From Pirellulales bacterium (GTDB lineage Bacteria; Planctomycetota; Planctomycetia; Pirellulales; Thermoguttaceae), in assembly GCA_030617125.1 (NCBI GenBank), contig JAUWWA010000149.1:1-5635 (forward strand): 5,635 bases of DNA. Direction: 5' to 3'. The translations under genes and the position numbers were made by a program. Below are positions 4,091-5,635 of the stretch, in pieces. Numbering within the stretch: position 1 is the stretch's first letter; each line of letters opens with the position of its first letter. The notes beneath the pieces were generated by a model that was given only the letters and a program-made list of their open reading frames with translations, made no database searches and was not told the origin of the DNA.

Positions 4091-5635
4091 TTGTCGGACA
4101 AGCCCAAGATTCTTCTGGTTTGCGACTCCCGCGAGAACGTGGAACAGATGCTTGCCCAGACGCTCGAGACGCATGAGGTCGTGGTCGTCCAGAACCCCAT
4201 GCGAGCCGTGGCCCTGTTGGGACGGGAGAAGTTCGCCGCCGTCTATGTCACTTCAGAGTACCTCCAAGAGGCGTTCGAGTTCGCCCGGCTGTTCCAAAAC
4301 GAGCAGATTCTCGAGGGCATGCCCGACGGCGTCGTCCTGCTCGACAGCGACAACACGATCATCTGGAGCAACGGGCGGCTTGGGGAATGGAGCGGTTGCG
4401 AGTCGGTCGTCGGCGCGAATTTCTACACGGTGCTGGACAGTCCCGAGATTCTCGGCCCCGACTTTTGCCCTTTCCACACGGCCTTGGCAACCGGCCAGGA
4501 GACCAACACGACGCTACGAGGCACGAATAACCGGTTCTTCCACGTCCACGCGGTCCCGGTCCGCGAGCCGGGCGAGCATGCCCGACACCTGATCGTCGCC
4601 GTTCGCGACGTCACCGTCGAGATGCACCAGCAGCAGAAGCTGGCCGCCATTCACCAGGCTGGCATGGAACTGGCCGATCTGACGCCCGACGAACTGTTCC
4701 AAATGGCCGTCCCCGACCGGATCGAACTGCTCAAGTCGAACATCCTCCATTACACCAAGGATCTGCTCCACTTCGAGATGGTCGAGGTCCGATTGCTGGA
4801 TCAGAAGACCGGTCGGTTGGAGCCGTTGTTGTCGACGGGGATGGACCCGGAGGTGGCGGATCGCGTCCTCTATGCCCAGCCGCAAAACAACGGCGTGACC
4901 GGCTTCGTGGCGGCCACCGGCAAGAGCTACCTCTGCGAAGACACCACCGAGGGCCCGCTCTACTTGGCCGGCGCCCGCGAGGCCAAGAGCTCGCTGACCG
5001 TGCCACTGATGCTGCACGACGAGGTGATCGGCACGTTCAACGTGGAGAGCCCCCAGCCGAGGGCCTTCACCGAGAGCGACCTGCAGTTCCTTGAAATCTT
5101 CAGTCGTGAGGTAGCCGTTGCCCTGAACACGCTCGAGTTGTTGGTTGCCGAGAAAGCGGGTGCGGCGGCCGAAAGTATCGAGGCGATCCACAGCGCCGTC
5201 GCGTTGCCGGTCGACGAGATCCTCAACGAGGCGGTCAACGTGATGGAGGGGTATATCGGGCACGAGCCGGAAGTCGTCGCACGGTTGCAGCGGATTCTGC
5301 GCAACGCGCGGGACATCAAGCGGGTGATCCAGACGGTCGGCCAGAAGATGGCCCCCACGCAGGCCCATCCGCCCACGGCACAGGTCGAAGAACGCCCCGT
5401 GCTGAAAAACCGCCGGGTGCTGGTGGCCGATGCCGACGAACACGTCCGCAGCGCCGCCCACGACCTGCTGGAACGCTATGGCTGCGTGATCGAAACCGCC
5501 CATCACGGCGCCGAGGCCGTTTACATGGTCCGCGGCATGACCGACGGGGGCTACGACGTCATCATCGCCGACATCCGCCTACCCGACATGAACGGCTACG
5601 AATTCATGCTCAAGCTCCGAGAGATCATGGACCCG
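4091..5635 (+). CDS. PAS-GAF-receiver signalling protein, 3' end outside the window
   Basis: The 515 visible residues show a multidomain cytoplasmic signalling protein; no membrane segment is seen. Residues 1-60 (KPKILLVCDSRENVEQ...FAAVYVTSEYL) resemble the first half of a receiver domain but lack an aspartate at the usual phosphorylation strand (VYVTSE), so this part is degenerate. Residues about 71-180 look like a PAS domain (ILEGMPDGVVLLDSDNTIIWSN at 73-94, ending VRDVTVEM). Residues about 205-350 are a typical GAF domain (NNGVTGFVAATGK 266-278; SSLTVPLM 300-307; VIGTFNVES 312-320). Residues about 353-420 are helical and look like a dimerisation segment, with no ATPase domain after it. A normal receiver begins at about 440: acidic pocket D447/D449, probable phosphoacceptor D494 and LPDMNGYE (497-504). 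The signal and output are unknown, since the frame is open at the window end. Upstream in-frame ATG at 4049 would add 14 residues; TGA at 4043-4045 closes the frame above it. Confidence 0.9.
   Translation, partial: MSDKPKILLVCDSRENVEQMLAQTLETHEVVVVQNPMRAVALLGREKFAAVYVTSEYLQEAFEFARLFQNEQILEGMPDGVVLLDSDNTIIWSNGRLGEWSGCESVVGANFYTVLDSPEILGPDFCPFHTALATGQETNTTLRGTNNRFFHVHAVPVREPGEHARHLIVAVRDVTVEMHQQQKLAAIHQAGMELADLTPDELFQMAVPDRIELLKSNILHYTKDLLHFEMVEVRLLDQKTGRLEPLLSTGMDPEVADRVLYAQPQNNGVTGFVAATGKSYLCEDTTEGPLYLAGAREAKSSLTVPLMLHDEVIGTFNVESPQPRAFTESDLQFLEIFSREVAVALNTLELLVAEKAGAAAESIEAIHSAVALPVDEILNEAVNVMEGYIGHEPEVVARLQRILRNARDIKRVIQTVGQKMAPTQAHPPTAQVEERPVLKNRRVLVADADEHVRSAAHDLLERYGCVIETAHHGAEAVYMVRGMTDGGYDVIIADIRLPDMNGYEFMLKLREIMDP

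Noticed and set aside
4514..5506. 330-residue minus-strand reading frame opposite the regulator gene
   Set aside because: The plus strand shows clear GAF and receiver motifs; the opposing frame is open because of codon bias and has no recognisable domain or ribosome binding site.

Overview
This is a GC-rich stretch of bacterial chromosome, and its gene content suggests a planctomycete, probably of the Pirellulales type. Three things point there: a long coiled-coil membrane protein with a cysteine-rich knuckle and a C-terminal DPLTGRRIPR...EYFDRFREG tail, a small two-helix membrane protein ending near LYSFTIPLRV, and a PAS-GAF-receiver regulator. I recognise all three as planctomycete-style proteins from memory; no search was run. 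Coding density is ordinary, there is no transposase, integrase, CRISPR array or phage gene, and I do not see a defence system or other spectacular new system.

Layout. Positions 1-105 are intergenic and begin with two tandem copies of a 16-bp repeat. A complete class II fumarase gene (fumC) fills 106-1530 on the minus strand. Positions 1531-1682 form a compact divergent control region with two back-to-back sigma70-like promoters, one for fumC and one for the next gene. The plus-strand gene at 1683-3296 encodes a 537-residue protein with three membrane segments, a long coiled coil and a cysteine cluster. A heptamer repeat array (GGATGAA units) follows directly after its stop codon. A convergent minus-strand gene at 3350-3625 encodes a 91-residue two-helix membrane protein. 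Positions 3626-4048 carry no convincing gene; they hold a second inverted pair of the heptamer, some GC-rich potential hairpins and, at the right edge, a sigma70-like promoter. From 4091 to the end of the window, and still open there, runs a signalling protein with a receiver-like start, PAS, GAF, a helical dimerisation-like segment and a typical receiver domain.

How the parts relate. Fumarase is a TCA-cycle enzyme and stands alone here. The other three genes are not obviously in the same pathway, and none forms an operon with another inside the window. The most useful result is structural. Three genes share one start-region design: a sigma70-like -10 hexamer, then 44-48 nt, then a start codon preceded by a purine-rich ribosome binding site. 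This fixes the start codons of all three and shows that the longer in-frame readings, two of which use an ATG inside or at the promoter, are annotation traps.
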